From: Henricia sp. BOLD:AAB3569
Taxonomy: Eukaryota; Echinodermata; Asteroidea; Spinulosida; Echinasteridae
Assembly (NCBI GenBank): GCA_037783545.1
Contig: JBBELK010000015.1
Coordinates: forward strand, 310,001-374,000
Reading direction: 5' to 3'
Length of the DNA: 64,000 bases
The position numbers and the translations under genes were made by a program. The notes beneath the pieces were generated by a model, which was not told where the DNA came from, did not search any database, and saw only the letters and a list, made by a program, of their open reading frames with translations. This document shows positions 9,063 to 23,450 of this stretch, piece after piece (the stretch's first letter is position 1; each line of letters starts with the position of its first letter).

Positions 9063-12000
9063 GTTGACCGTTTTCAGATTTTCTTCAAAATTGCAGGAAA
9101 TGCTGCTTAGAACCCATAGATAATGTTCCTTGAATTTGACCTTGACTGCTCATCCAGGAAATGAAATTTCAGATTGACAATGTGAGGGGAAAATGTCAAA
9201 TTTGTCCTTGTTTCTTAGAAATTGGCCTGGAAAACTGTCAGGAAATGAAATACGAAAGTTTTAAAAATTTCAGATTGAGGGAAAATGTCAATATTTTGGC
9301 CAAAATGTCCACTTCTCTCATAAATTGGCTTGGAAAACTACTAAATTGCTGGACTAACCCCTTATAAAATCTTTCATTTTTGGCCAACACTTTTAATATT
9401 GAGCTTTTCTTGAAAATTGCAGTAAATGTTGCTTACATCCCATAGATGATATTCCTTGAATTTGACCTGGACTGCTCACCTAGGAAATGAAATACAAATT
9501 TTTTAATAATTTCAGATTTTGAGGGAAATGTCAATATTTTGGCCAAAATTTCCACTTCTCTCATAAATTGGCTTGGAAAACTACTAAAACATGCTAAATT
9601 TTCGTTAGGGGTCATTTCTGAGACATTTTCAAAAAAGTAAATTTTGGGTCAATTTTGAGAAAAATTGCTGGACTAACGCCTTATAAAATCTTTAATTTTT
9701 GGCCAACAATTTTAATATTGAACTTTTCTTGAAAATTGCAGGAAATGCTGCTTACATCCCATAGATGATATTCCTTGAATTTGACCTTGACTGCTCACCT
9801 AGAAAATGAAATACAATTTTTTTTTTTAATTTCAGATTTTGAGGGAAAATGTCCACTTCTCTCATAAATTGGCTTGGAAAACTACTAAAACATGCTACTT
9901 TTTCGTTAGGGGTCATTTCTGAGACATTTTCAAAAAATTACATTTTTGGCCAATTTTCAGAAATATTGCTGGACTAACCCCTTATCAAATCTTTCATTTT
10001 TTAGACAACAATTTTAATATTGAGCTTTTCTTGAAAATTGCAGTAAATGTTGCTTACATCCCATAGATGATATTCCTTGAATTTGACCTGGACTGCTCAC
10101 CTAGGAAATGAAATACAACAGTTTTAAAAATTTCAGATTTTGAGGGAAATGTCAATATTTTGGCCAAAATTTTCACTTCTCATCAATTGGCTTGGAAAAC
10201 TACTAAAACATGATAAATTTTCGTTAGGGGTCATTTCTGAGACATTTTCAAAAAAGTAAATTTTTGGCAAATTTTGAGAAAAATTGCTGGACTAACCCCT
10301 TATAAAATCTTTCATTTTTGGCCAACACTTTTAATATTGAGCTTTTCTTGAAAATTGCAGGAAATGTTGCTTACATCCCATAGATGATATTCCTTGAATT
10401 TGACCTTGACTGCTCACCTAGGAAATGAAATACAAAAGTTTTAACAATTTTAGATTTTGAGGGGAAATGTCAATATTTTGGCCAAAATGTCCACTTCTCT
10501 CATAAATTGGCTTGGAAAACTACTAAAACATGCTACTTTTTCGTTAGGGTTCATTTCTGAGACGTTTTCAAAAAAGTACATTTTTGGCAAATTTTGAGAA
10601 AAATTGCTGGACTAACCCCTTATAAAATCTTTCATTTTTGGCCAACACTTTTAATATTGAGCTTTTCTTGAAAATTGCAGGAAATGTTGCTTACATCTCA
10701 TAGATGATATTCCTTGAATTTGACCTTGACTGCTCACCTAGGAAATGAAATACAAAAGTTTTAACAATTTCAGATTTTGAGGGGAAATGTCAATATTTTG
10801 GCCAAAATGTCCACTTCTCTCATAAATTGGCTTGGAAAACTACTAAAACAAGCTAAATTGTCGTTAGGGGTCATTTCTGAGACATTTTCAAAAAAGTAAA
10901 TTTTTGGCCTTGAATTTGACCTTGACTGCTCACCTAGAAAATGAAATACAAATTTATTTTTAAATTTCAGATTTTGAGGGAAATGTCAATATTTTGGCCA
11001 AAATTTCCACTCCTCTCATAAATTGGCTTGGAAAACTACTAAAACATGCTACTTTTTCGTTAGGGGTCATTTCTGAGACATTTTCAAACAATTACATTTT
11101 TGGCCAATTTTCAGAAATATTGCTGGACTAACCCCTTATAAAATCTTTCATTTTTGGCCAACAATTTTAATATTGAGCTTTTCTTGAAAATTGCAGGAAA
11201 TGTTGCTTACATCCCATAGATGATATTCCTTGAATTTGACCTTGACTGCTCACCTAGGAAATGAAATACAATTTTTGTTAATAATTTCAGATTTTGAGGG
11301 AAAATGTCAATATTTTGGCCAAAATTTCCACTCCTCTCATAAATTGGCTTGGAAAACTACTAAAACATGCTAAATTGTCGTTAGGGGTCATTTCTGAGAC
11401 ATTTTCAAAAAAGTAAATTTTTGGCCAATTTTGAGAAAAATTGCTGGACTAACCCCTTATAAAATCTTAAATTTTTGGCCAACAATTTTAATATTGAGCT
11501 TTTCTTGAAAATTGCAGGAAATGTTGCTTACATCCCATAGATGATATTCCTTGAATTTGACCTATTTTATATATTTGACCTAATATTGAGCTTTTCTTGA
11601 AAGTTGCAGGAAATGCTGCTTACATCCCATAGATGATATTCCTTGAATTTGACCTTGACTGCTCACCTAGTAAATGAAATACAATTTTTGTTAATAATTT
11701 CAGATTTTGAGGGAAATGTCAATATTTTGGCCAAAATTTCCACTCCTCTCATAAATTGGCTTGGAAAACTACTAAAACAAGCTAAATTGTCGTTAGGGGT
11801 CATTTCTGAGACATTTTCAAAAAAGTAAATTTTTGGCCAATTTTGAGAAAAATTTCTGGACTAACCCCTTATAAAATCTTTCATTTTTGGCCAACAATTT
11901 TAATATTGAGCTTTTCTTGAAAATTGCAGGAAATGTTGCTTACATCCCATAGATGATATTCCTTGAATTTGACCTTGACTGCTCACGTAGGAAATGAAAT

Positions 12001-14149
12001 ACAAATTTTTTAATAATTTCAGATTTTGAGGGAAATGTCAATATTTTGGACAAAATTTCCACTCCTCTCATAAATTGGCTTGGAAAACTACTAAAACATG
12101 CTACTTTTTCGTTAGGGGTCATTTCTGAGACATTTTCAAAAAAGTAAATTTTTGGCCAATTTTGAGAAAAATTGCTGGACTAACCCTTATAAAATCTTTC
12201 ATTTTTGGCCAACAATTTTAATATTGAGCTTTTCTTGAAAATTGCAGGAAATGTTGCTTACATCCCATAGATGATATTCCTTGAATTTGACCTTGACTGC
12301 TCACCTAGGAAATGAAATACAAAATTTTTAATAATTTCAGATTTTGAGGGAAAATGTCAATATTTTGGACAAAATTTCCACTTGGAAAACTACTAAAACA
12401 AGCTAAATTTTCGTTAGGGGTCATTTCTGAGACATTTTCAAAAAAGTACATTTTTGGCCAATTTTGAGAAAAATTGCTAGACTAACCCCTTATAAAATCT
12501 TTCATTTTTGGCTAACAATTTTAATATTGAGCTTTTCTTGAAAGTTGCAGGAAATGTTGCTTACATCCCATAGATGATATTCCTTGAATTTGACCTATTT
12601 TATATATTTGACCTAATATTGAGCTTTTCTTGAAAGTTGCAGGAAATGCTGCTTACATCCCATAGATGATATTCCTTGAATTTGACCTTGACTGCTCACC
12701 TAGTAAATGAAATACAATTTTTGTTAATAATTTCAGATTTTGAGGGAAATGTCAATATTTTGGCCAAAATTTCCACTCCTCTCATAAATTGGCTTGGAAA
12801 ACTACTAAAACATGCTAAATTTTCGTTAGGGGTCATTTCTGAGACATTTTCAAAAAAGTAAATTTTTGGCAAATTTTGAGAAAAATTTCTGGACTAACCC
12901 CTTATAAAATCTTTCATTTTTGGCCAACACTTTTAATATTGAGCTTTTCTTGAAAATTGCAGGAAATGTTGCTTACATCCCATAGATGATATTCCTTGAA
13001 TTTGACCTTGACTGCTCACCTAGGAAATGAAATACAAAAGTGTTAACAATTTTAGATTTTGAGGGGAAATGTCAATATTTTGGCCAAAATGTCCACTTCT
13101 CTCATAAATTGGCTTGGAAAACTACTAAAACATGCTACTTTTTCGTTAGGGGTCATTTCTGAGACATTTTCAAACAATTACATTTTTGGCCAATTTTCAG
13201 AAATATTGCTGGACTAACCCCTTATCAAATCTTTCATTTTTTAGACAACAATTTTAATATTGAGCTTTTCTTGAAAATTGCAGTAAATGTTGCTTACATC
13301 CCATAGATGATATTCCTTGAATTTGACCTGGACTGCTCACCTAGGAAATGAAATACAACAGTTTTAAAAATTTCAGATTTTGAGGGAAATGTCAATATTT
13401 TGGCCAAAATTTTCACTTCTCATCAATTGGCTTGGAAAACTACTAAAACATGATAAATTTTCGTTAGGGGTCATTTCTGAGACATTTTCAAAAAAGTAAA
13501 TTTTTGGCCAATTTTGAGAAAAATTGCTGGACTAACCCCTTATAAAATCTTTCATTTTTGGCCAACACTTTTAATATTGAGCTTTTCTTGAAAATTGCAG
13601 GAAATGTTGCTTACATCTCATAGATGATATTCCTTGAATTTGACCTTGACTGCTCACCTAGGAAATGAAATACAAAAGTTTTAACAATTTCAGATTTTGA
13701 GGGGAAATGTCAATATTTTGGCCAAAATGTCCACTTCTCTCATAAATTGGCTTGGAAAACTACTAAAACATGCTACTTTTTCGTTAGGGTTCATTTCTGA
13801 GACGTTTTCAAAAAAGTACATTTTTGGCAAATTTTGAGAAAAATTGCTGGACTAACCCCTTATAAAATCTTTCATTTTTGGCCAACACTTTTAATATTGA
13901 GCTTTTCTTGAAAATTGCAGGAAATGTTGCTTACATCTCATAGATGATATTCCTTGAATTTGACCTTGACTGCTCACCTAGGAAATGAAATACAAAAGTT
14001 TTAACAATTTCAGATTTTGAGGGGAAATGTCAATATTTTGGCCAAAATTTCCACTTCTCTCATCAATTGGCTTGGAAAACTACTAAAACAAGCTAAATTG
14101 TCGTTAGGGGTCATTTCTGAGACATTTTCAAAAAAGTAAATTTTTGGCC

Positions 14150-17100
14150 TTGAATTTGACCTTGACTGCTCACCTAGAAAATGAAATACAAATTTATTTT
14201 TAAATTTCAGATTTTGAGGGAAATGTCAATATTTTGGCCAAAATTTCCACTCCTCTCATAAATTGGCTTGGAAAACTACTAAAACATGCTACTTTTTCGT
14301 TAGGGGTCATTTCTGAGACATTTTCAAACAATTACATTTTTGGCCAATTTTCAGAAATATTGCTGGACTAACCCCTTATAAAATCTTTCATTTTTGGCCA
14401 ACAATTTTAATATTGAGCTTTTCTTGAAAATTGCAGGAAATGTTGCTTACATCCCATAGATGATATTCCTTGAATTTGACCTTGACTGCTCACCTAGGAA
14501 ATGAAATACAATTTTTGTTAATAATTTCAGATTTTGAGGGAAATGTCAATATTTTGGCCAAAATTTCCACTCCTCTCATGAATTGGCTTGGAAAACTACT
14601 AAAACATGCTAAATTGTCGTTAGGGGTCATTTCTGAGACATTTTCAAAAAAGTAAATTTTTGGCCAATTTTGAGAAAAATTGCTGGACTAACCCCTTATA
14701 AAATCTTTCATTTTTGGCCAACAATTTTAATATTGAGCTTTTCTTGAAAATTGCAGGAAATGTTGCTTACATCCCATAGATGATATTCCTTGAATTTGAC
14801 CTTGACTGCTCACCTAGGAAATGAAATACAAAAGTTTTAACAATTTTAGATTTTGAGGGGAAATGTCAATATTTTGGCCAAAATGTCCACTTCTCTCATA
14901 AATTGGCTTGGAAAACTACTAAAACATGCTACTTTTTCGTTAGGGGTCATTTCTGAGACATTTTCAAACAATTACATTTTTGGCCAATTTTCAGAAATAT
15001 TGCTGGACTAACCCCTTATCAAATCTTTCATTTTTTAGACAACAATTTTAATATTGAGCTTTTCTTGAAAATTGCAGTAAATGTTGCTTACATCCCATAG
15101 ATGATATTCCTTGAATTTGACCTGGACTGCTCACCTAGGAAATGAAATACAACAGTTTTAAAAATTTCAGATTTTGAGGGAAATGTCAATATTTTGGCCA
15201 AAATTTTCACTTCTCATCAATTGGCTTGGAAAACTACTAAAACATGATAAATTTTCGTTAGGGGTCATTTCTGAGACATTTTCAAAAAAGTAATTTTTTT
15301 GCCAATTTTGAGAAAAATTGCTGGACTAACCCCTTATCAAATCTTTCATTTTTGGCCAACACTTTTAATATTGAGCTTTTCTTGAAAATTGCAGGAAATG
15401 TTGCTTACATCCCATAGATGATATTCCTTGAATTTGACCTTGACTGCTCACCTAGGAAATGAAATACAAAAGTGTTAACAATTTTAGATTTTGAGGGGAA
15501 ATGTCAATATTTTGGCCAAAATGTCCACTTCTCTCATAAATTGGCTTGGAAAACTACTAAAACATGCTACTTTTTCGTTAGGGGTCATTTCTGAGACATT
15601 TTCAAACAATTACATTTTTGGCCAATTTTCAGAAATATTGCTGGACTAACCCCTTATCAAATCTTTCATTTTTTAGACAACAATTTTAATATTGAGCTTT
15701 TCTTGAAAATTGCAGTAAATGTTGCTTACATCCCATAGATGATATTCCTTGAATTTGACCTGGACTGCTCACCTAGGAAATGAAATACAACAGTTTTAAA
15801 AATTTCAGATTTTGAGGGAAATGTCAATATTTTGGCCAAAATTTTCACTTCTCATCAATTGGCTTGGAAAACTACTAAAACATGATAAATTTTCGTTAGG
15901 GGTCATTTCTGAGACATTTTCAAAAAAGTAAATTTTTGGCAAATTTTGAGAAAAATTGCTGGACTAACCCCTTATAAAATCTTTCATTTTTGGCCAACAC
16001 TTTTAATATTGAGCTTTTCTTGAAAATTGCAGGAAATGTTGCTTACATCTCATAGATGATATTCCTTGAATTTGACCTTGACTGCTCACCTAGGAAATGA
16101 AATACAAAAGTTTTAACAATTTCAGATTTTGAGGGGAAATGTCAATATTTTGGCCAAAATTTCCACTTCTCTCATAAATTGGCTTGGAAAACTACTAAAA
16201 CATGCTACTTTTTCGTTAGGGGTCATTTCTGAGACATTTTCAAACAATTACATTTTTGGCCAATTTTCAGAAATATTGCTGGACTAACCCCTTATCAAAT
16301 CTTTCATTTTTTAGACAACAATTTTAATATTGAGCTTTTCTTGAAAATTGCAGTAAATGTTGCTTACATCCCATAGATGATATTCCTTGAATTTGACCTG
16401 GACTGCTCACCTAGGAAATGAAATACAACAGTTTTAAAAATTTCAGATTTTGAGGGAAATGTCAATATTTTGGCCAAAATTTTCACTTCTCATCAATTGG
16501 CTTGGAAAACTACTAAAACATGATAAATTTTCGTTAGGGGTCATTTCTGAGACATTTTCAAAAAAGTAAATTTTTGGCCAATTTTGAGAAAAATTGCTGG
16601 ACTAACCCCTTATAAAATCTTTCATTTTTGGCCAACACTTTTAATATTGAGCTTTTCTTGAAAATTGCAGGAAATGTTGCTTACATCTCATAGATGATAT
16701 TCCTTGAATTTGACCTTGACTGCTCACCTAGGAAATGAAATACAAAAGTTTTAACAATTTCAGATTTTGAGGGGAAATGTCAATATTTTGGCCAAAATGT
16801 CCACTTCTCTCATAAATTGGCTTGGAAAACTACTAAAACATGCTACTTTTTCGTTAGGGTTCATTTCTGAGACGTTTTCAAAAAAGTACATTTTTGGCAA
16901 ATTTTGAGAAAAATTGCTGGACTAACCCCTTATAAAATCTTTCATTTTTGGCCAACACTTTTAATATCGAGCTTTTCTTGAAAATTGCAGGAAATGTTGC
17001 TTACATCTCATAGATGATATTCCTTGAATTTGACCTTGACTGCTCACCTAGGAAATGAAATACAAAAGTTTTAACAATTTCAGATTTTGAGGGGAAATGT

Positions 17101-17219
17101 CAATATTTTGGCCAAAATTTCCACTTCTCTCATCAATTGGCTTGGAAAACTACTAAAACAAGCTAAATTGTCGTTAGGGGTCATTTCTGAGACATTTTCA
17201 AAAAAGTAAATTTTTGGCC
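14150..17219. repeat. Satellite higher-order block, 3070 bp
   Basis: Runs between two identical 196-bp joins. Internal spacings are 320, 320, 321, 317, 321, 317, 321, 317, 320 plus 196. It equals the 1794-bp block downstream plus exactly two extra 638-bp dimers (321+317). Confidence 0.85.
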
Positions 17220-19013
17220 TTGAATTTGACCTTGACTGCTCACCTAGAAAATGAAATACAAATTTATTTTTAAATTTCAGATTTTGAGGGAAATGTCAAT
17301 ATTTTGGCCAAAATTTCCACTCCTCTCATAAATTGGCTTGGAAAACTACTAAAACATGCTACTTTTTCGTTAGGGGTCATTTCTGAGACATTTTCAAACA
17401 ATTACATTTTTGGCCAATTTTCAGAAATATTGCTGGACTAACCCCTTATAAAATCTTTCATTTTTGGCCAACAATTTTAATATTGAGCTTTTCTTGAAAA
17501 TTGCAGGAAATGTTGCTTACATCCCATAGATGATATTCCTTGAATTTGACCTTGACTGCTCACCTAGGAAATGAAATACAATTTTTGTTAATAATTTCAG
17601 ATTTTGAGGGAAATGTCAATATTTTGGCCAAAATTTCCACTCCTCTCATGAATTGGCTTGGAAAACTACTAAAACATGCTAAATTGTCGTTAGGGGTCAT
17701 TTCTGAGACATTTTCAAAAAAGTAAATTTTTGGCCAATTTTGAGAAAAATTGCTGGACTAACCCCTTATAAAATCTTTCATTTTTGGCCAACACTTTTAA
17801 TATTGAGCTTTTTTTGAAAATTGCAGGAAATGTTGCTTACATCCCATAGATGATATTCCTTGAATTTGACCTTGACTGCTCACCTAGGAAATGAAATACA
17901 AAAGTGTTAACAATTTTAGATTTTGAGGGGAAATGTCAATATTTTGGCCAAAATGTCCACTTCTCTCATAAATTGGCTTGGAAAACTACTAAAACATGCT
18001 ACTTTTTCGTTAGGGGTCATTTCTGAGACATTTTCAAACAATTACATTTTTGGCCAATTTTCAGAAATATTGCTGGACTAACCCCTTATCAAATCTTTCA
18101 TTTTTTAGACAACAATTTTAATATTGAGCTTTTCTTGAAAATTGCAGTAAATGTTGCTTACATCCCATAGATGATATTCCTTGAATTTGACCTGGACTGC
18201 TCACCTAGGAAATGAAATACAACAGTTTTAAAAATTTCAGATTTTGAGGGAAATGTCAATATTTTGGCCAAAATTTTCACTTCTCATCAATTGGCTTGGA
18301 AAACTACTAAAACATGATAAATTTTCGTTAGGGGTCATTTCTGAGACATTTTCAAAAAAGTAAATTTTTGGCCAATTTTGAGAAAAATTGCTGGACTAAC
18401 CCCTTATAAAATCTTTCATTTTTGGCCAACACTTTTAATATTGAGCTTTTCTTGAAAATTGCAGGAAATGTTGCTTACATCTCATAGATGATATTCCTTG
18501 AATTTGACCTTGACTGCTCACCTAGGAAATGAAATACAAAAGTTTTAACAATTTCAGATTTTGAGGGGAAATGTCAATATTTTGGCCAAAATGTCCACTT
18601 CTCTCATAAATTGGCTTGGAAAACTACTAAAACATGCTACTTTTTCGTTAGGGTTCATTTCTGAGACGTTTTCAAAAAAGTACATTTTTGGCAAATTTTG
18701 AGAAAAATTGCTGGACTAACCCCTTATAAAATCTTTCATTTTTGGCCAACACTTTTAATATTGAGCTTTTCTTGAAAATTGCAGGAAATGTTGCTTACAT
18801 CTCATAGATGATATTCCTTGAATTTGACCTTGACTGCTCACCTAGGAAATGAAATACAAAAGTTTTAACAATTTCAGATTTTGAGGGGAAATGTCAATAT
18901 TTTGGCCAAAATTTCCACTTCTCTCATCAATTGGCTTGGAAAACTACTAAAACAAGCTAAATTGTCGTTAGGGGTCATTTCTGAGACATTTTCAAAAAAG
19001 TAAATTTTTGGCC
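17220..19013. repeat. Satellite higher-order block, 1794 bp (basic form)
   Basis: Spacings 320, 320, 321, 317, 320 plus the 196-bp join. This appears to be the simplest form of the block repeated at 14150 and 19014. Confidence 0.85.
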
Positions 19014-21127
19014 TTGAATTTGACCTTGACTGCTCACCTAGAAAATGAAATACAAATTTATTTTTAAATTTCAGATTTTGAGGGAAATGTCAATATTTTG
19101 GCCAAAATTTCCACTCCTCTCATAAATTGGCTTGGAAAACTACTAAAACATGCTACTTTTTCGTTAGGGGTCATTTCTGAGACATTTTCAAACAATTACA
19201 TTTTTGGCCAATTTTCAGAAATATTGCTGGACTAACCCCTTATAAAATCTTTCATTTTTGGCCAACAATTGTAATATTGAGCTTTTCTTGAAAATTGCAG
19301 GAAATGTTGCTTACATCCCATAGATGATATTCCTTGAATTTGACCTTGACTGCTCACCTAGGAAATGAAATACAATTTTTGTTAATAATTTCAGATTTTG
19401 AGGGAAATGTCAATATTTTGGCCAAAATTTCCACTCCTCTCATGAATTGGCTTGGAAAACTACTAAAACATGCTAAATTGTCGTTAGGGGTCATTTCTGA
19501 GACATTTTCAAAAAAGTAAATTTTTGGCCAATTTTGAGAAAAATTGCTGGACTAACCCCTTATAAAATCTTTCATTTTTGGCCAACAATTTTAATATTGA
19601 GCTTTTCTTGAAAATTGCAGGAAATGTTGCTTACATCCCATAGATGATATTCCTTGAATTTGACCTTGACTGCTCACCTAGGAAATGAAATACAAAAGTT
19701 TTAACAATTTTAGATTTTGAGGGGAAATGTCAATATTTTGGCCAAAATGTCCACTTCTCTCATAAATTGGCTTGGAAAACTACTAAAACATGCTACTTTT
19801 TCGTTAGGGGTCATTTCTGAGACATTTTCAAACAATTACATTTTTGGCCAATTTTCAGAAATATTGCTGGACTAACCCCTTATAAAATCTTTCATTTTTG
19901 GCCAACAATTGTAATATTGAGCTTTTCTTGAAAATTGCAGGAAATGTTGCTTACATCCCATAGATGATATTCCTTGAATTTGACCTTGACTGCTCACCTA
20001 GGAAATGAAATACAATTTTTGTTAATAATTTCAGATTTTGAGGGAAATGTCAATATTTTGGCCAAAATTTCCACTCCTCTCATGAATTGGCTTGGAAAAC
20101 TACTAAAACATGCTAAATTGTCGTTAGGGGTCATTTCTGAGACATTTTCAAAAAAGTAAATTTTTGGCCAATTTTGAGAAAAATTGCTGGACTAACCCCT
20201 TATAAAATCTTTCATTTTTGGCCAACAATTTTAATATTGAGCTTTTCTTGAAAATTGCAGGAAATGTTGCTTACATCCCATAGATGATATTCCTTGAATT
20301 TGACCTGGACTGCTCACCTAGGAAATGAAATACAACAGTTTTAAAAATTTCAGATTTTGAGGGAAATGTCAATATTTTGGCCAAAATTTTCACTTCTCAT
20401 CAATTGGCTTGGAAAACTACTAAAACATGATAAATTTTCGTTAGGGGTCATTTCTGAGACATTTTCAAAAAAGTATTTTTTTTGCCAATTTTGAGAAAAA
20501 TTGCTGGACTAACCCCTTATCAAATCTTTCATTTTTGGCCAACACTTTTAATATTGAGCTTTTCTTGAAAATTGCAGGAAATGTTGCTTACATCCCATAG
20601 ATGATATTCCTTGAATTTGACCTTGACTGCTCACCTAGGAAATGAAATACAAAAGTGTTAACAATTTTAGATTTTGAGGGGAAATGTCAATATTTTGGCC
20701 AAAATGTCCACTTCTCTCATAAATTGGCTTGGAAAACTACTAAAACATGCTACTTTTTCGTTAGGGGTCATTTCTGAGACATTTTCAAACAATTACATTT
20801 TTGGCCAATTTTCAGAAATATTGCTGGACTAACCCCTTATCAAATCTTTCATTTTTTAGACAACAATTTTAATATTGAGCTTTTCTTGAAAATTGCAGTA
20901 AATGTTGCTTACATCCCATAGATGATATTCCTTGAATTTGACCTTGACTGCTCACCTAGGAAATGAAATACAAAAGTTTTAACAATTTCAGATTTTGAGG
21001 GGAAATGTCAATATTTTGGCCAAAATTTCCACTTCTCTCATCAATTGGCTTGGAAAACTACTAAAACAAGCTAAATTGTCGTTAGGGGTCATTTCTGAGA
21101 CATTTTCAAAAAAGTAAATTTTTGGCC
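19014..21127. repeat. Satellite higher-order block, 2114 bp
   Basis: Same block as 17220-19013 with one net extra 320-bp monomer (1794+320). It contains two copies of the variant monomer that begins at 19334 and 19974. Confidence 0.8.
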
Positions 21128-23450
21128 TTGAATTTGACCTTGACTGCTCACCTAGAAAATGAAATACAAATTTATTTTTAAATTTCAGATTTTGAGGGAA
21201 ATGTCAATATTTTGGCCAAAATTTCCACTCCTCTCATAAATTGGCTTGGAAAACTACTAAAACATGCTACTTTTTCGTTAGGGGTCATTTCTGAGACATT
21301 TTCAAACAATTACATTTTTGGCCAATTTTCAGAAATATTGCTGGACTAACCCCTTATAAAATCTTTCATTTTTGGCCAACAATTGTAATATTGAGCTTTT
21401 CTTGAAAATTGCAGGAAATGTTGCTTACATCCCATAGATGATATTCCTTGAATTTGACCTTGACTGCTCACCTAGGAAATGAAATACAATTTTTGTTAAT
21501 AATTTCAGATTTTGAGGGAAATGTCAATATTTTGGCCAAAATTTCCACTCCTCTCATGAATTGGCTTGGAAAACTACTAAAACATGCTAAATTGTCGTTA
21601 GGGGTCATTTCTGAGACATTTTCAAAAAAGTAAATTTTTGGCCAATTTTGAGAAAAATTGCTGGACTAACCCCTTATAAAATCTTTCATTTTTGGCCAAC
21701 AATTTTAATATTGAGCTTTTCTTGAAAATTGCAGGAAATGTTGCTTACATCCCATAGATGATATTCCTTGAATTTGACCTTGACTGCTCACCTAGGAAAT
21801 GAAATACAAAAGTTTTAACAATTTTAGATTTTGAGGGGAAATGTCAATATTTTGGCCAAAATGTCCACTTCTCTCATAAATTGGCTTGGAAAACTACTAA
21901 AACATGCTACTTTTTCGTTAGGGGTCATTTCTGAGACATTTTCAAACAATTACATTTTTGGCCAATTTTCAGAAATATTGCTGGACTAACCCCTTATAAA
22001 ATCTTTCATTTTTTAGACAACAATTTTAATATTGAGCTTTTCTTGAAAATTGCAGTAAATGTTGCTTACATCCCATAGATGATATTCCTTGAATTTGACC
22101 TGGACTGCTCACCTAGGAAATGAAATACAACAGTTTTAAAAATTTCAGATTTTGAGGGAAATGTCAATATTTTGGCCAAAATTTCCACTTCTCTCATCAA
22201 TTGGCTTGGAAAACTACTAAAACAAGCTAAATTGTCGTTAGGGGTCATTTCTGAGACATTTTCAAAAAAGTAAATTTTTGGCCTTGAATTTGACCTTGAC
22301 TGCTCACCTAGAAAATGAAATACAAATTTATTTTTAAATTTCAGATTTTGAGGGAAATGTCAATATTTTGGCCAAAATTTCCACTCCTCTCATAAATTGG
22401 CTTGGAAAACTACTAAAACATGCTACTTTTTCGTTAGGGGTCATTTCTGAGACATTTTCAAAAAAGTACATTTTTGGCCAATTTTGAGAAAAATTGCTGG
22501 ACTAACCCCTTATAAAATCTTTAATTTTTGGCCAACAATTTTAATATTGAGCTTTTCTTGAAAGTTGCAGGAAATGTTGCTTACATCCCATAGATGATAT
22601 TCCTTGAATTTGACCTATTTTATATATTTGACCTAATATTGAGCTTTTCTTGAAAGTTGCAGGAAATGCTGCTTACATCCCATAGATGATATTCCTTGAA
22701 TTTGACCTTGACTGCTCACCTAGGAAATGAAATACAATTTTTGTTAATAATTTCAGATTTTGAGGGAAATGTCAATATTTTGGCCAAAATTTCCACTCCT
22801 CTCATAAATTGGCTTGGAAAACTACTAAAACATGCTAAATTTTCGTTAGGGGTCATTTCTGAGACATTTAAAAAAAAGTGAATTTTTGGTCAATTTTGAG
22901 AAATTGCTGGACTAACCCCTTATAAAATCTTTCATTTTTTGCCAACAATTTTAATATTGAGCTTTTCTTGAAAATTGCAGGAAATGTTGCTTACATCCCA
23001 TAGATGATATTCCTTGAATTTGACCTTGACTGCTTACCTAGGAAATGAAATACAAAATTTTTAAAAAATTCAGATTTTGAGGAAAAATGTTAATATTTTG
23101 GCCAAAATGTCCACTTCTCTCATAAATTGGCTTGGAAAACTACTAAAACATGCTACTTTTTCGTTAGGGGTAATTTCTGAGACATTTTCAAAAAAGTACA
23201 TTTTTGGCCAATTTTGAGAAAAATTTTACAATTTTTGGCCAAAAATTTAATGATTCAGATTTTCTTCAAAATTACAGGAAATGTTGCTTAGACCACGTAG
23301 ATGATATTCCTTGAATTTGGTTATGACTGCTTTATTTAGGGAATGAAATTTTTAAAATAAAATATTTTGGCCAATATCAAGAAAACCTGCTGGACTAACC
23401 CCTTAAGAAATTTATCATCTTTGGCCAAAAATGTCCATCACTGTGAATAC

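Larger units (their letters stand above)
9071..23450. repeat. 14.4-kb satellite array, about 320-bp monomers with higher-order structure
   Basis: Using TTGAATTTGACC as phase marker I located about 50 repeats from 9130 to 23311. Spacings are mostly 317, 320 or 321 bp, with six short joins of 195-196 bp and three of 92 bp. Each monomer carries CAATATTTTGGCCAAAAT, GGCTTGGAAAACTACTAAAA, CGTTAGGGGTCATTTCTGAG, GGACTAACCCCTTATAAAAT and GAAAATTGCAGGAAATG. Units near the centre are nearly identical; the first and last are most diverged. Open frames of about 61 codons recur only because the repeat recurs: they start at TTG and have no ATG. Not CRISPR-like (no short repeats or unique spacers). The array starts about ten bases after the polycystin stop codon. 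Confidence 0.97.

Noticed and set aside
11643-22881. Repeated 61-codon open frames in the satellite (both strands)
   Set aside because: They start at TTG, lack ATG, and exist only because the same repeat recurs; stop positions follow repeat variants. No protein family is recognisable.
9071-23450. CRISPR-like array
   Set aside because: Units are 320 bp and contiguous, with no short repeat/unique spacer alternation, and the genome is animal.
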